From Petrachloros mirabilis ULC683 (GTDB lineage: Bacteria; Cyanobacteriota; Cyanobacteriia; Thermosynechococcales; Thermosynechococcaceae): DNA of 34,898 nucleotides. The stretch is from positions 1 through 34,898 of the forward strand of contig NZ_WVIC01000042.1 in assembly GCF_009939295.1 (NCBI RefSeq). The letters run 5' to 3'. Shown here one piece after another: positions 16,948 to 25,003 of the stretch. Every line of letters begins with the position of its first letter. Position 1 is the stretch's first letter. Under the pieces are notes generated by a model. The model made no database searches. It had not been told where the DNA came from and was given only the letters and a program-made list of their open reading frames with translations. The position numbers and the translations under genes are program-made.

Positions 16948-17068
16948 ACATTGCGAGTACTAATCAAATAGAGGTCGCCCTCCTCAGAATTGGGGAAGCT
17001 TCTCGCTCCCTAGCATTCACGAACGGAATCAGGAAAAATAGAAATGTGAAGTTTTCTAAAACCCGATC

Positions 17069-18175
17069 ATGCACATCCACTCCCCATTTCCGGCGGCGAT
17101 CCCCCAGCCTGATCAGCTCTTTGAGCTAGCCTATCGCACCCTACAGTGGAGCAAAAATTCCTTTGGTCTGGCGCATAAGACCCTGAGTTCCCGGCTGATG
17201 AACTGGCTGTACCCAGCCCCCAGTCGAGAAACCCAACCCATTGACACAGCGCTGCTGGCTAACCTACAGCAGCGCTACGAAGCCCTCTTAACTGTCGATT
17301 GGCAAGATGCCCAGCGGGGCATTTATCCCCCATCCCTGCTCTTTGATCACCCCTGGGATGAGTTCTTTCGCTATTACCCAAACCTATGGCTAGACTTGCC
17401 TCAGATGTGGCTGCGATCGCAGCAGCAACAGCATCAAGACTTTGCCCCCCAAATCAAGACCGAAGGCTACCCCAAATACTACCTGCAAAACTTTCACCAC
17501 CAGACCAATGGCTATCTCAGCGACGACTCTGCCAACCTCTACGATCTACAGGTAGATATTCTCTTTGGCGGCACCGCCGATGCCATGCGCCGCAGAGTTT
17601 TAGCCCCCCTCAAACAAGGCTTAGCGCACTTCAGTACCCTAGAGCCATCCCAGCTCAAAATCTTAGATGTGGCCTGCGGCACCGGACGCACATTGCGCCA
17701 ACTGCGAGCCACCTTTCCCCAAACCGCCCTACTGGGCTGTGATTTATCAGCAGCCTATCTGCGCAAAGCCAATCAGACCCTACATCAGTTGCCCGGTGAA
17801 TTACCCCAACTGATCCAGGCCAACGCCGAAGCCCTACCCTACGCCAACCAAACCTTCCACGGCATCACCAGCGTTTTTCTCTTCCATGAGCTGCCCCCTG
17901 CTGTGCGGCGCTCTGTGATTCAAGAGAGCTATCGACTCCTCAAACCTGGGGGAACCTTGATCATCTGTGACTCTATCCAGATGAGTGACTCCCCCGAGTT
18001 TGCCCCCATGATGGCTAACTTTCCCAAGCTCTTTCATGAGCCCTATTATCGCCACTACACCACCGACGACCTCGAAGCCGTCCTCGCCAAGGTTGGATTT
18101 ACCCCCATCCAAACCAGCATTCATCTGATGAGCAAATACTGGATTGCCCAAAAGCCCAGCCTTATAGCAGCCTAA
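17069..18175 (+). CDS. Class I SAM-dependent methyltransferase
   Basis: 368 residues. The Rossmann methyltransferase core is in the C-terminal half: motif I DVACGTGRTLR (200-210), the acidic end of strand 2 LLGCDLS, motif II/III around ANAEALPYANQTF, and RLLKPGGTLIICDS. The N-terminal 160 residues are a helical extension with YPKYYLQNFHHQTNGYLSDD, a phrase seen in a cyanobacterial and plastid-type methyltransferase group. The substrate cannot be read from the sequence. The stop overlaps the convergent gene by 4 bases. Confidence 0.88.
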   Translation: MHIHSPFPAAIPQPDQLFELAYRTLQWSKNSFGLAHKTLSSRLMNWLYPAPSRETQPIDTALLANLQQRYEALLTVDWQDAQRGIYPPSLLFDHPWDEFFRYYPNLWLDLPQMWLRSQQQQHQDFAPQIKTEGYPKYYLQNFHHQTNGYLSDDSANLYDLQVDILFGGTADAMRRRVLAPLKQGLAHFSTLEPSQLKILDVACGTGRTLRQLRATFPQTALLGCDLSAAYLRKANQTLHQLPGELPQLIQANAEALPYANQTFHGITSVFLFHELPPAVRRSVIQESYRLLKPGGTLIICDSIQMSDSPEFAPMMANFPKLFHEPYYRHYTTDDLEAVLAKVGFTPIQTSIHLMSKYWIAQKPSLIAA

Positions 18176-18615
18176 TCGACATCTAAAATCAGGGTGTGGC
18201 GCAGACGGCCATTGCCGCTGCTCTGCTGCACCACATTTTGTCCCGGAGCCTTCAACTCTAAAGAGATGCTGCCCTGGGCAGGTGCATAGGAACCCGAAAT
18301 TTCTACCACATTTCGCCCCCGCCTCAAGTAGGGTGCCAGATTAACCCAAGACTCTCGACCATTGAGATAGCGAACAATGGTATTGCCGACCTTAACCTGC
18401 CCCCCTAGATTCCCCGTAGTTGATATGCGCAGCTCATGGGGGCGAGACAATTGACTCGCATCCAAATAGACCGTAGTGGTTTGTGACTGAATAGACTGAG
18501 CCAGCCGCCAAGGCGCAGAGCCGAGTGCCGACCCGATCGACTCAGCCTGAATTACAGCCGGACTGACGAGCCATAACAGCCCCCCAGCTATCAACCCCCC
18601 CAAAATTTTCGTCAT
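18172..18615 (-). CDS. Secreted hypothetical protein, last of a five-gene secreted cluster
   Basis: 147 residues with a signal peptide (MTKILGGLIAGGLLWLVSP... to about AVIQA-E, residue 24) and GGGGAGGAAG before the ATG. The mature part looks like a single beta-rich domain: TTTVYLDASQLSRPHEL, then NLAPYLRRGRNVVEISGSY and GSISLELKAPG. This is reminiscent of carbohydrate-binding-like beta sandwiches, but no family is recognised. It is encoded in line with four other small exported proteins upstream on the same strand, 30 bases after the next one, so probably co-transcribed. Confidence 0.72.
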   Translation of the reverse strand: MTKILGGLIAGGLLWLVSPAVIQAESIGSALGSAPWRLAQSIQSQTTTVYLDASQLSRPHELRISTTGNLGGQVKVGNTIVRYLNGRESWVNLAPYLRRGRNVVEISGSYAPAQGSISLELKAPGQNVVQQSSGNGRLRHTLILDVD

Positions 18616-18645
18616 AGGACTTCCTCCCCATGGGATGATGCCAAA

Positions 18646-19017
18646 CTAGCGACGACGATAGCGCTCACCCGCGTTGTAAACATCTACCTGTACATTAACA
18701 GGAACAACCATGGGATCTCCTGACCCTCGGCCACTACCATTAAGCTGGTGACGACTGCGGCGTTCTTGAACGACCTCATCTGAGTTGCCCACATAGACTT
18801 GGCGACTCGTATTCACACTGCGATTCCCCTCGCAAGAGCCCCTGCTGTCCACATCAACATCATTGGACTGACGGGCTGGATTGCGAGACCCTCGCACAGC
18901 CACTTGAACCCCAACATCGGTGACGACACACCGTGCCTCTGCCTGGGTCGCAGATCCTAGGATGAGGGTACTGGTCGCTATACCCATGAGACCGAGTGTT
19001 CCGAATAAAAGCTTCAT
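18646..19017 (-). CDS. Small secreted protein, Arg/Ser/Asn-rich
   Basis: About 123 residues from ATG 19017 (a TTG one codon earlier is also possible). AGGAGA precedes it. The signal peptide ends near ATQAEA (about 26-27). The mature chain is low in hydrophobics and rich in Arg, Ser, Asn, Val and Gln, with alternating V-x-V patterns (VGVQVAVRGSRN, NDVDVDSRG, VPVNVQVDVYN) that suggest beta strands. Two Cys are in the mature part (RCVVTD, RGSCEGN). No known family. It lies between two similar secreted genes and may share their extracellular role. Confidence 0.65.
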   Translation of the reverse strand: MKLLFGTLGLMGIATSTLILGSATQAEARCVVTDVGVQVAVRGSRNPARQSNDVDVDSRGSCEGNRSVNTSRQVYVGNSDEVVQERRSRHQLNGSGRGSGDPMVVPVNVQVDVYNAGERYRRR

Positions 19018-19041
19018 CAAGAGTCTCCTGAATGCTACGAA

Positions 19042-19335
19042 CTAACAAACCGTCGTGGATGTTGAGCTACTGGAATAGACGGTATTGCCCTGACGACTGG
19101 TGCGATAGGACTGGTAAGAGCGACAATTTCTGCCGGATGTGCGGTAGTAGGCAGGGCGACGAGAATAGCGGCCCGAACGGGAGGTGCTCCCTGGGGTGTC
19201 AACCCGAATATTGCCACTGTCAGAAATCGAGACGTTGACACGATTGGTCTGAACTCGAATGTTAGCCATCGCGGCAGTGGGGAGGCCAAGAACCGCAGAA
19301 AAAACAAGTGCTGCAATCAAATGATTGACTTGCAT
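19042..19335 (-). CDS. Small secreted protein, Ser/Arg/Tyr-rich
   Basis: 97 residues from ATG 19335, which has GAGGAG upstream; the longer frame from 19389 has no signal. The signal peptide runs to about PTAAMAN (residue 21). The mature part starts with an alternating strand phrase (IRVQTNRVNVSISDSGNIRV) and then becomes a Ser/Arg/Tyr-rich tail (RSGRYSRRPAYYRTSG, SYQSYRTSRQGNTVYSSSS) ending in Cys. No family is recognised. The tail looks disordered or surface-adhesive. Confidence 0.65.
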   Translation of the reverse strand: MQVNHLIAALVFSAVLGLPTAAMANIRVQTNRVNVSISDSGNIRVDTPGSTSRSGRYSRRPAYYRTSGRNCRSYQSYRTSRQGNTVYSSSSTSTTVC

Positions 19336-19524
19336 AATCAAACTCCTCTGGTGAGTACCTTGTCTGGAAACCATGATAAATATCTGCATCCAGCTAGGTT
19401 CTCTGAACAGAAAGCCAGGGAAGAAAAGTTGATTGACTATTGTGAACAGTTACTTTTTCTTCCCGGGCTGCGTGCTATGGACTGATCAAAACAAACGACT
19501 TAAATAGAATAGAACTGTGGTGAC

Positions 19525-19869
19525 CTAGCGGCGGCGATCCCAATTCCCCCTCCGAGAGGAGCCCCGATTGTCTCGCTCGATCCGAACTTCAGAGCGTTGG
19601 CGGGTATCTTGACGAGAGCTATTGTCCACTCCGTAGATTTCACCAAATTGAACCGCATCTTGCACCACAGCGCTGCTGTCTCGGCCAGAACCACTGGAAC
19701 GATAGGTGCTGCTTTGGCTGGTGGACTGACGGGAACTGTTGCCCCGACCGTCGATAATCACATCCTGCTGGCTAGACTGAATAACGGCAGTATCAGCCGC
19801 AGCAGGTAGCGCTACAAACCCTAGAGCAGCCCCGCTGAGAAGTCCGAGAGTCAGCATTTGCTTAAACAT
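19525..19869 (-). CDS. Small secreted protein with two curlin-like repeats
   Basis: 114 residues from ATG 19869 (AAGGAGAAATGT upstream). The signal peptide ends at LPAAADT (about 22). Two repeat units follow: AVIQSSQQDVIIDGRGNSSR with a Q...Q tail, and AVVQDAVQFGEIYGVDNSSR with a Q...Q tail. The shared pattern is A-V-x-Q-x3-Q-x3-(I/V)-x-G-x2-N-x3-Q, close to the Q/N-G-N spacing of curlin repeats. The C-terminus is Arg-rich. It is a paralogue of the 19963-20274 product. An extracellular amyloid-like or matrix function is a reasonable inference but not shown. Confidence 0.7.
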   Translation of the reverse strand: MFKQMLTLGLLSGAALGFVALPAAADTAVIQSSQQDVIIDGRGNSSRQSTSQSSTYRSSGSGRDSSAVVQDAVQFGEIYGVDNSSRQDTRQRSEVRIERDNRGSSRRGNWDRRR

Positions 19870-19962
19870 ACATTTCTCCTTGAGTTGATTCAAACTATTG
19901 CAAATGGAAACATTCACGAGTTGCGGTTTCCATTGACTACAACCTTTGTCGGTGAGTAGAGG

Positions 19963-20274
19963 TTATTTAGAATGACCTCGGGCACGACCGGGTGGCACGT
20001 TGCGGCCACGGTTGACCTGTCCCGATTGTCGGGACTCTTGTACTGCAATGGAGTTTCCACCCCGGCGGCCACCGTTCCGCATTTCGGCTCCTCGACCTGG
20101 ATGTTGGTTGTAGATCGTGGTTTGGTTAATGACTTGATTAACCTGGTTGTTATTGCCGGAGACAATCGCCCCTTGCGAAGCATCTTGAACTACAGCAGTG
20201 TTCGCTGCGGCAGGCAATGTAGAAGCTACAATGCCAGTCGCCAACAAACTCATCATGCCGATTTGCTTCAGCAT
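19963..20274 (-). CDS. Small secreted protein with curlin-like repeat, paralogue of 19525
   Basis: 103 residues. The signal peptide MLKQIGMMSLLATGIV ends at LPAAANT (about 25), closely matching the neighbour's MFKQ...LPAAADT. The first repeat is AVVQDASQGAIVSGNNNQVN followed by QVINQTT. A second, degenerate repeat begins SIAVQESRQSGQVNRGRN. The tail is Gly/Arg-rich (PPGRARGHSK). It is the first gene of the five-gene secreted cluster. Paralogy with the next gene is visible by eye in both signal and first repeat. Confidence 0.7.
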   Translation of the reverse strand: MLKQIGMMSLLATGIVASTLPAAANTAVVQDASQGAIVSGNNNQVNQVINQTTIYNQHPGRGAEMRNGGRRGGNSIAVQESRQSGQVNRGRNVPPGRARGHSK

Positions 20275-20454
20275 AGTTTACCTAAATTAGCTCGAAATGG
20301 TCAGCAGCATTTGCTGTCTTGACCTGTAATATAAGGCTTGAGCAATTGGAGTTCAATTGTGTTTCATGTAAAATCCTTTGCAGTTTTCTGAAGCTGTTGC
20401 TCTGGGTTAAGCTCTCTCACGCACCTACGCTTGTTGAAATGGGGGATGCCGTCG

Positions 20455-21072
20455 TCAGGTTGAGAAGTCTAATGGAGTGCTAGCGGTTTGAGCCCGTACC
20501 CACTGCCGAAAGTTGAGTTCTGCCATGACCTCATCTGCGATCGCGGCACTCAAGAAGTGGTAGAGATCGGTTTTGGCCACCAAAGGAAAGGTTGGCGATC
20601 GTTCGCAGTCCTCATACCTTCGCTCCACAAGCTGCAAAATTGTCCACTGGCGGCCATTAAAGCGCCAAAACTCTGGCACTCCCAAACTGGCATAGAGTTC
20701 ATTTTTCTGAATATCGCTGTGGGTAATGTCTACTTCCACCACCAGATCTGGGGGCGGGTCAACCGCCAAATCCACCTCATGGTCAGCGACTAAGGCGTAG
20801 TTCTGAATGTAATAGCCGTTATCGGGTTCTGCACTTTTAAGCAAATCTTTCCGTGCCAGGGTGGTCGAGCCCATAGATTTCATTTTCAGACCCAGTTCTA
20901 CCACCAAAATGCGAATGAACAGTTCAATTAAGCGAGCCAAGCGCTCATGTCCCTCTAGCGGCATGGTAATTTCTAAGACCCCGTTGTCATAGGTAAAGCG
21001 CGCTTGGGTGCGCTCTGCCAAGAGCTGACGAATGTGCTGAAAGTCGATCCAATCAAGGGATCGAAATGTCAT
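20455..21072 (-). CDS. Uma2-family (DUF820) putative endonuclease
   Basis: 205 residues from ATG 21072; an ATG at 21114 would add 14 residues. It has the restriction-endonuclease-like Uma2 pattern: YDNGVLEITMPLEGHERL, then PPPDLVVEVDITHSD (the D...ExD/K core) and LGVPEFWRFNGRQW. The family is greatly expanded in cyanobacteria and its role is unknown. The gene is followed by an intergenic gap and preceded by a palindromic repeat. Confidence 0.85.
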   Translation of the reverse strand: MTFRSLDWIDFQHIRQLLAERTQARFTYDNGVLEITMPLEGHERLARLIELFIRILVVELGLKMKSMGSTTLARKDLLKSAEPDNGYYIQNYALVADHEVDLAVDPPPDLVVEVDITHSDIQKNELYASLGVPEFWRFNGRQWTILQLVERRYEDCERSPTFPLVAKTDLYHFLSAAIADEVMAELNFRQWVRAQTASTPLDFST

Positions 21073-21223
21073 GCGAGTTTCCCCTTTTAGAGGGGTTGGA
21101 GCCTCTAAGTACACGAATCTTGCCTTCTTTGGGTGGAGCTTGCTTTACTTCTGCCATCTCAATTTTATGGGGTAAGATTGCGCCATGGTGCTCAGAGGCC
21201 GTCTGAGCAGACTCATTCATCCC

Positions 21224-21319
21224 TGCATTAGCCCCCCCAACCCCCCCAAATTGGGGGGAGAAAGCCAAAAACTTTGCTCATTTCCCCCCAATTTTGGGGG
21301 GCTAGGGGGGCAAGTGCAA
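21224..21319. repeat. G/C palindrome repeat upstream of stpA
   Basis: It starts TGCATTAGCCCCCCCAAC and ends GGGGGCTAGGGGGGCAAG then TGCA. It matches the copy at 16785-16880 in both arms and outer edges, with a different spacer. It lies between the divergent Uma2 gene and stpA. Confidence 0.75.
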
Positions 21320-21414
21320 GGTCTAAGCAACTTCTCAAACAAGCTCTCAGAGGCTTGAGTTGCATAGACAAAATGCTTCTGGCCGCTGAGCCTCTGTCGA
21401 AAGCTGGATTAAAC

Positions 21415-22746
21415 ATGATGAACACGACTGCCCCTTTGCACGAGCAGTTTTTATCCCTAGATCACAATGCCCTAGCGCATCTGCTGGCGACCCAAGAAAA
21501 TCTGCTAATCATTCAAGACCTCGATGGCGTATGTATGGGTCTGGTCAAAGATCCCCTGACTCGCCAACTGGACAAACGTTACATTGAGGCAACCCAAACC
21601 TTTGCGGCTCACTTTTTTGTCCTCACCAATGGTGAACATATTGGTGAGCGGGGTGTAAACCGGATCCTGGAAGCGGCATTGGATCAAGATGGGCAACAGA
21701 TCCAACAGGAGGGGCTCTATCTGCCCGGTCTGGCTGGAGGGGGTGTGCAGTGGCAGGATCGCTTTGGTTGCGTCTCTCATCCCGGCGTCAGTGAGGCAGA
21801 GCTAGCATTTTTGGCGGCAGTGCCCACCCAAATTGGGCACCGGTTGCGTGCCTTTTTTGAGCAACAGCCCTGGACAGGTTCAGCCGCAGCGCTAGAGAAG
21901 GCCATTACGGCTGCGGTATTAGATAACCAGGTTTCGCCAACGGCCAATCTCAATGTCTTCTATGAGCAGTTACAAGATCAGCCCGCAGTCTACCGCGACT
22001 TGCAGCAGGCGATGCAGACCTTGATGGAAGATCTATTGGCCGAGGCTCAGTCCCTCGGTCTGGGTGAGTCGTTTTTTGTTCACTATGCACCCAATCTGGG
22101 CAAAGATGTCCACGGGCAAGAGCGACTCCAGTTGGCCTCCGAAACTGCGTCGGGCACCACCGATTTCCAGTTCATGCTGCGGGGTGCGGTCAAAGAGGTG
22201 GGGGTGCTGGCTCTGTTGAATCGCTACTATTTCGAGCGCACCGGCACCTATCCTCTGGGGGAAAACTTTAATGTGCGTCAAGCACCGCGATCGCACCCCG
22301 AGCTATTGGCATTAGCCCAAGCCCACTTTGACCCTGCCCACATGCCCACTATCATTGGGGTGGGCGATACTGTTACCAGCCAAGTTGAGGAGGAGAACGG
22401 AACGCTTGAGGTACGCCGGGGGGGGAGCGATCGCGGCTTCTTACACCTGGTGCAAGACCTGGGGCGCACCTTCGAGACTGGGAATGTGGTCGTGTACATC
22501 GACAGCAGCGCTGGGGAAGTCAAAAACCGTAGACCCCTAAAACTCCAACCCCTAGAAGGCACTAACCCTCCGGGTTTTGAGGTGGTTGCTGGACCCGGTG
22601 ACCCGCGCGATCGCAGCGATCCACTCCTCTTAAATGTGGGATTCCCTGGAGGCCATCAGCAATATATTGAGCTGTTTTGTCAAGCTGCCCACCACAGAGC
22701 GCACCACTCAATTTTTACAGCGGGGAGCAGTTTACCCAAACCGTAG
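21415..22746 (+). CDS. stpA: Glucosylglycerol-3-phosphate phosphatase
   Basis: 443 residues from ATG 21415; the frame extends upstream into repeat DNA, so that part is not coding. It matches the cyanobacterial StpA/GgpP protein as I remember it: SLDHNALAHLL, the HAD-type DLDG at 35-38 (IIQDLDGVCMGLV), LTNGEHIGERGVNRI, GLYLPGLAGGGVQWQDR, SFFVHYAPNLGKD, FMLRGAVKEVGVLALLNRYY, IIGVGDTVTSQV and VNVAF-like ends. It removes phosphate from glucosylglycerol-phosphate made by GgpS to give the osmoprotectant glucosylglycerol, so the host is probably at least moderately salt tolerant. ggpS is not in this window. Confidence 0.92.
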   Translation: MMNTTAPLHEQFLSLDHNALAHLLATQENLLIIQDLDGVCMGLVKDPLTRQLDKRYIEATQTFAAHFFVLTNGEHIGERGVNRILEAALDQDGQQIQQEGLYLPGLAGGGVQWQDRFGCVSHPGVSEAELAFLAAVPTQIGHRLRAFFEQQPWTGSAAALEKAITAAVLDNQVSPTANLNVFYEQLQDQPAVYRDLQQAMQTLMEDLLAEAQSLGLGESFFVHYAPNLGKDVHGQERLQLASETASGTTDFQFMLRGAVKEVGVLALLNRYYFERTGTYPLGENFNVRQAPRSHPELLALAQAHFDPAHMPTIIGVGDTVTSQVEEENGTLEVRRGGSDRGFLHLVQDLGRTFETGNVVVYIDSSAGEVKNRRPLKLQPLEGTNPPGFEVVAGPGDPRDRSDPLLLNVGFPGGHQQYIELFCQAAHHRAHHSIFTAGSSLPKP

Positions 22747-22911
22747 CCCAGATGAGTGCTTGCGGAGATCTTCCGGGCAATGGCGACGCCGCTGAATGAG
22801 CGGGAAGTCCACGATAGAAACGACAAGGTGCTAGAGCACATCTACATCGGTCGCCGATATGTACCGTTCAATCGATATTAAAATTAGACCAGATCCTCGG
22901 AGAATAGAATA

Positions 22912-23517
22912 ATGATTGCAATTCCGAGTCATTCACCCAAGTTAACACCCGTTGAATATTTCGCTTGGGAAGAGCAGCAATTGTGTCGCCACGAGTATAT
23001 CAATGGCCAAGTCTATGTCATGAGTGGGGGAACCCAAAATCATAGCCGCATCGCTTTAAAGATTGCAGCTTTACTGGACAATCACTTATCCAATAGCAGT
23101 TGTCGGATCTTTAACTCTGATTGCAGGGTCAATCTTGTCGGAACTAATGATTACACCTATCCCGACGCTAGTGTTAGCTGCGATCCTAGAGATGAAGCCA
23201 CAACGCAATACATTACCTATCCTTGCTTAATCGTTGAGGTTTTGTCCGAGAGTACAGAGGCTTATGACCGTGGAAACAAGTTTTTTCGCTATCGTCAAAA
23301 TCCGCAATTGCAAGATTATGTATTGGTAAGTTCGCAGGAAATTGCGATCGATCTTTATTGCAAAAGTAGGGGTGGACGATGGGAAATCATCAACTATCGG
23401 GCTGGAGATTGGGTGCAATTGCAATCCGTGAATGTAAACTTCCCGATTGAGCAAGTGTATCGCGGGATCGACTTTTCAGAAGTTGCTGTTGAAACGACCA
23501 CACCCGAAAAACCATGA
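22912..23517 (+). CDS. Uma2-family (DUF820) putative endonuclease
   Basis: 201 residues. It has a typical Uma2 layout: LTPVEYFAWEEQQLCRHEYI, GGTQNHSRIALKIAALL, NDYTYPDASVSC (catalytic PD) and CLIVEVLSESTEAYDRGNKF (E-x-L/K) followed by YRQNPQLQDYVLVS. It is a different subgroup from the Uma2 protein at 20455, which has a shorter PD loop and no YDRGxK phrase. Function unknown. Confidence 0.88.
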   Translation: MIAIPSHSPKLTPVEYFAWEEQQLCRHEYINGQVYVMSGGTQNHSRIALKIAALLDNHLSNSSCRIFNSDCRVNLVGTNDYTYPDASVSCDPRDEATTQYITYPCLIVEVLSESTEAYDRGNKFFRYRQNPQLQDYVLVSSQEIAIDLYCKSRGGRWEIINYRAGDWVQLQSVNVNFPIEQVYRGIDFSEVAVETTTPEKP

Positions 23518-23582
23518 CCGCCACCACAAAACTCTACCCACTGATCCAGCACCTCTCGGTAAATCAATGAAACTCTGTCGTA

Positions 23583-24011
23583 TTAAGCCTCAAACAAGTC
23601 GAGGGGTAAATGGCCATACAGTTCATTGAGTCCAGACTCGTGAGCCGATTGACAGGCAACCAAAACACCTCGATGGGAGCCTTCATACTCACTGGCGTAC
23701 AACAAGCCCGACTCCGGGTTGTATTTGATATAGATCCCCGATGAGGTTGTAGAGGGGGGATTGCGGACTTGTAGAGTAGATAGATCCACCGTGTAGCCAC
23801 AGGCTTGGGCATAGGCAACCAGCGTCTTTTTTCCCTGCTCCAGCCCATCCGCGCAAATCCCCAACATTTGATAGTCTGAATGGGAGACAATGCTGTGTAG
23901 TGCAGCCTGGACATGCCCATAGGTGCTGGACTCAGGTTGCTCTGTGAGACAGTCCCATTGCTTGAGCAACTGGTGAGCCTCAAAAAGGGATAGCGGTTCA
24001 GGCTGTGCCAT
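23583..24011 (-). CDS. DUF1824 family protein
   Basis: 142 residues from ATG 24011 (a TTG at 24044 is the other option). The sequence has the DUF1824 look: FEAHQLLKQWDCLT, then ADGLEQGKKTLVAYAQACGY, and the C-terminal phrase GIYIKYNPESGLLYASEYEG then SHRGVLVACQSA. It is soluble, with no signal peptide. The family is cyanobacterial and uncharacterised. Confidence 0.82.
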   Translation of the reverse strand: MAQPEPLSLFEAHQLLKQWDCLTEQPESSTYGHVQAALHSIVSHSDYQMLGICADGLEQGKKTLVAYAQACGYTVDLSTLQVRNPPSTTSSGIYIKYNPESGLLYASEYEGSHRGVLVACQSAHESGLNELYGHLPLDLFEA

Positions 24012-24211
24012 GGCTAGACTATTGTGTGTAGAAGGCAGCGTCAATCAAAAGATGAATCTCCCTCTTATTCAGTGTACCTTTCGGTGATCGTGGGTGCAGT
24101 TTTAGGTAGGAAAGTTCGCGTTTACGGGTGATGCGGCTGAGGTTGCGCGGATCTTAAAATTAAAAGACTACATCGACTTGTCGTTGTGGGATAGTAATTG
24201 TGCCATAATCC

Positions 24212-24985
24212 GTGTCTGCACCGCCTTGGATTGAGAAACTACAAAAGTCATTAACCCACGGTCGTCGGTCTAGAGGTAACGTGTCTACCCCCCCTGTGCC
24301 ACACCAGCACTCAACCCTCGCTGAGCAAACCATTGTGATCGTTGACGATCACGAAATTGTGCTGACTGGAACCCTGAGCGCATTGCAGCAGCAATATCCC
24401 CAGGCACAGATTCTCACGGCTCAGACCGCTCAGGAAGCCATCGCACAGGTGCAACAGTTCAACCCTGATTTAGTGGTGGTGGATCTCTCAATTCCTGAAA
24501 CTGCGGGCGAGACCGCCCAAACTGAACATGGCCTGCGATTGCTACGGGACTTAATGGGGCTATTTCCGACGCTTAACATTACGGTGCAGAGTACCTATGT
24601 CAAGGCACTGGTGCGCATCCGCTCAGAAATTGATGCTCACCAAGGGGGATTTACGGTCACAGATAAAGGGTTGTCCAGCCGCGAAATGTTGACTCGGGTT
24701 GACTGGGCCTTGCAGGGGGTCACCCATACTAAAGACATTAGCGGTCTTCAGGCTGGACTAGAGGTGAAACCAGAATGGCTGACGGTCTTGAGCCTAGCCT
24801 TTCAAGAGGGCTTGCAGGATAAGACCATTGCTCAGCGCATGTATGTGAAGGAGCGCACAGTCCGCCACTACTGGACCAAAATTCAGGATGTGTTAGGGAT
24901 TTACCCTGAAGATGATAAAAAGGACGGCAAAAACCTGCGCACCATCACTGAAATTCGCGCTCGTGAAGAAGGCTTGATTGACTAG
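24212..24985 (+). CDS. Response regulator with LuxR/FixJ-like output
   Basis: 257 residues from a GTG. The receiver domain (about 40-175) has the acidic pair D45-D46, phosphoacceptor D91 (VVVDLSIPE) and the switch Lys152. An HTH of the LuxR type follows (about 185-240: FQEGLQDKTIAQRMYVKERTVRHYW), though the C-terminus IYPEDDKKDGKNLRTITEIR differs from classical NarL. The N-terminal 35 residues are polar and may be untranslated; GTG 24281 would remove them. It is in an operon with the CHASE2 kinase 18 bases downstream, so the two form a two-component pair with the regulator gene first. Confidence 0.88.
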   Translation: MSAPPWIEKLQKSLTHGRRSRGNVSTPPVPHQHSTLAEQTIVIVDDHEIVLTGTLSALQQQYPQAQILTAQTAQEAIAQVQQFNPDLVVVDLSIPETAGETAQTEHGLRLLRDLMGLFPTLNITVQSTYVKALVRIRSEIDAHQGGFTVTDKGLSSREMLTRVDWALQGVTHTKDISGLQAGLEVKPEWLTVLSLAFQEGLQDKTIAQRMYVKERTVRHYWTKIQDVLGIYPEDDKKDGKNLRTITEIRAREEGLID

Positions 24986-25003
24986 CGTAAGGTCGAGCTG
25001 AAG

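Larger units (their letters stand above)
16576..17068. other. Repeat-nest intergenic region
   Basis: 493 bases with no gene. It holds a partial palindrome arm (16614-16647), an outer inverted repeat (16715-16754 / 16906-16947) and an inner G/C palindrome (16785-16880). There are also direct copies of the phrase ACTTGTGTRTACAC, at about 16669 and 16899. The layering suggests successive insertion of small mobile repeats. Confidence 0.7.

Noticed and set aside
22780-22881. 33-codon plus-strand frame (starts MATPLNEREVHDRND) between stpA and the Uma2 gene
   Set aside because: No ribosome site or homology recognised; could be a remnant but not supported.
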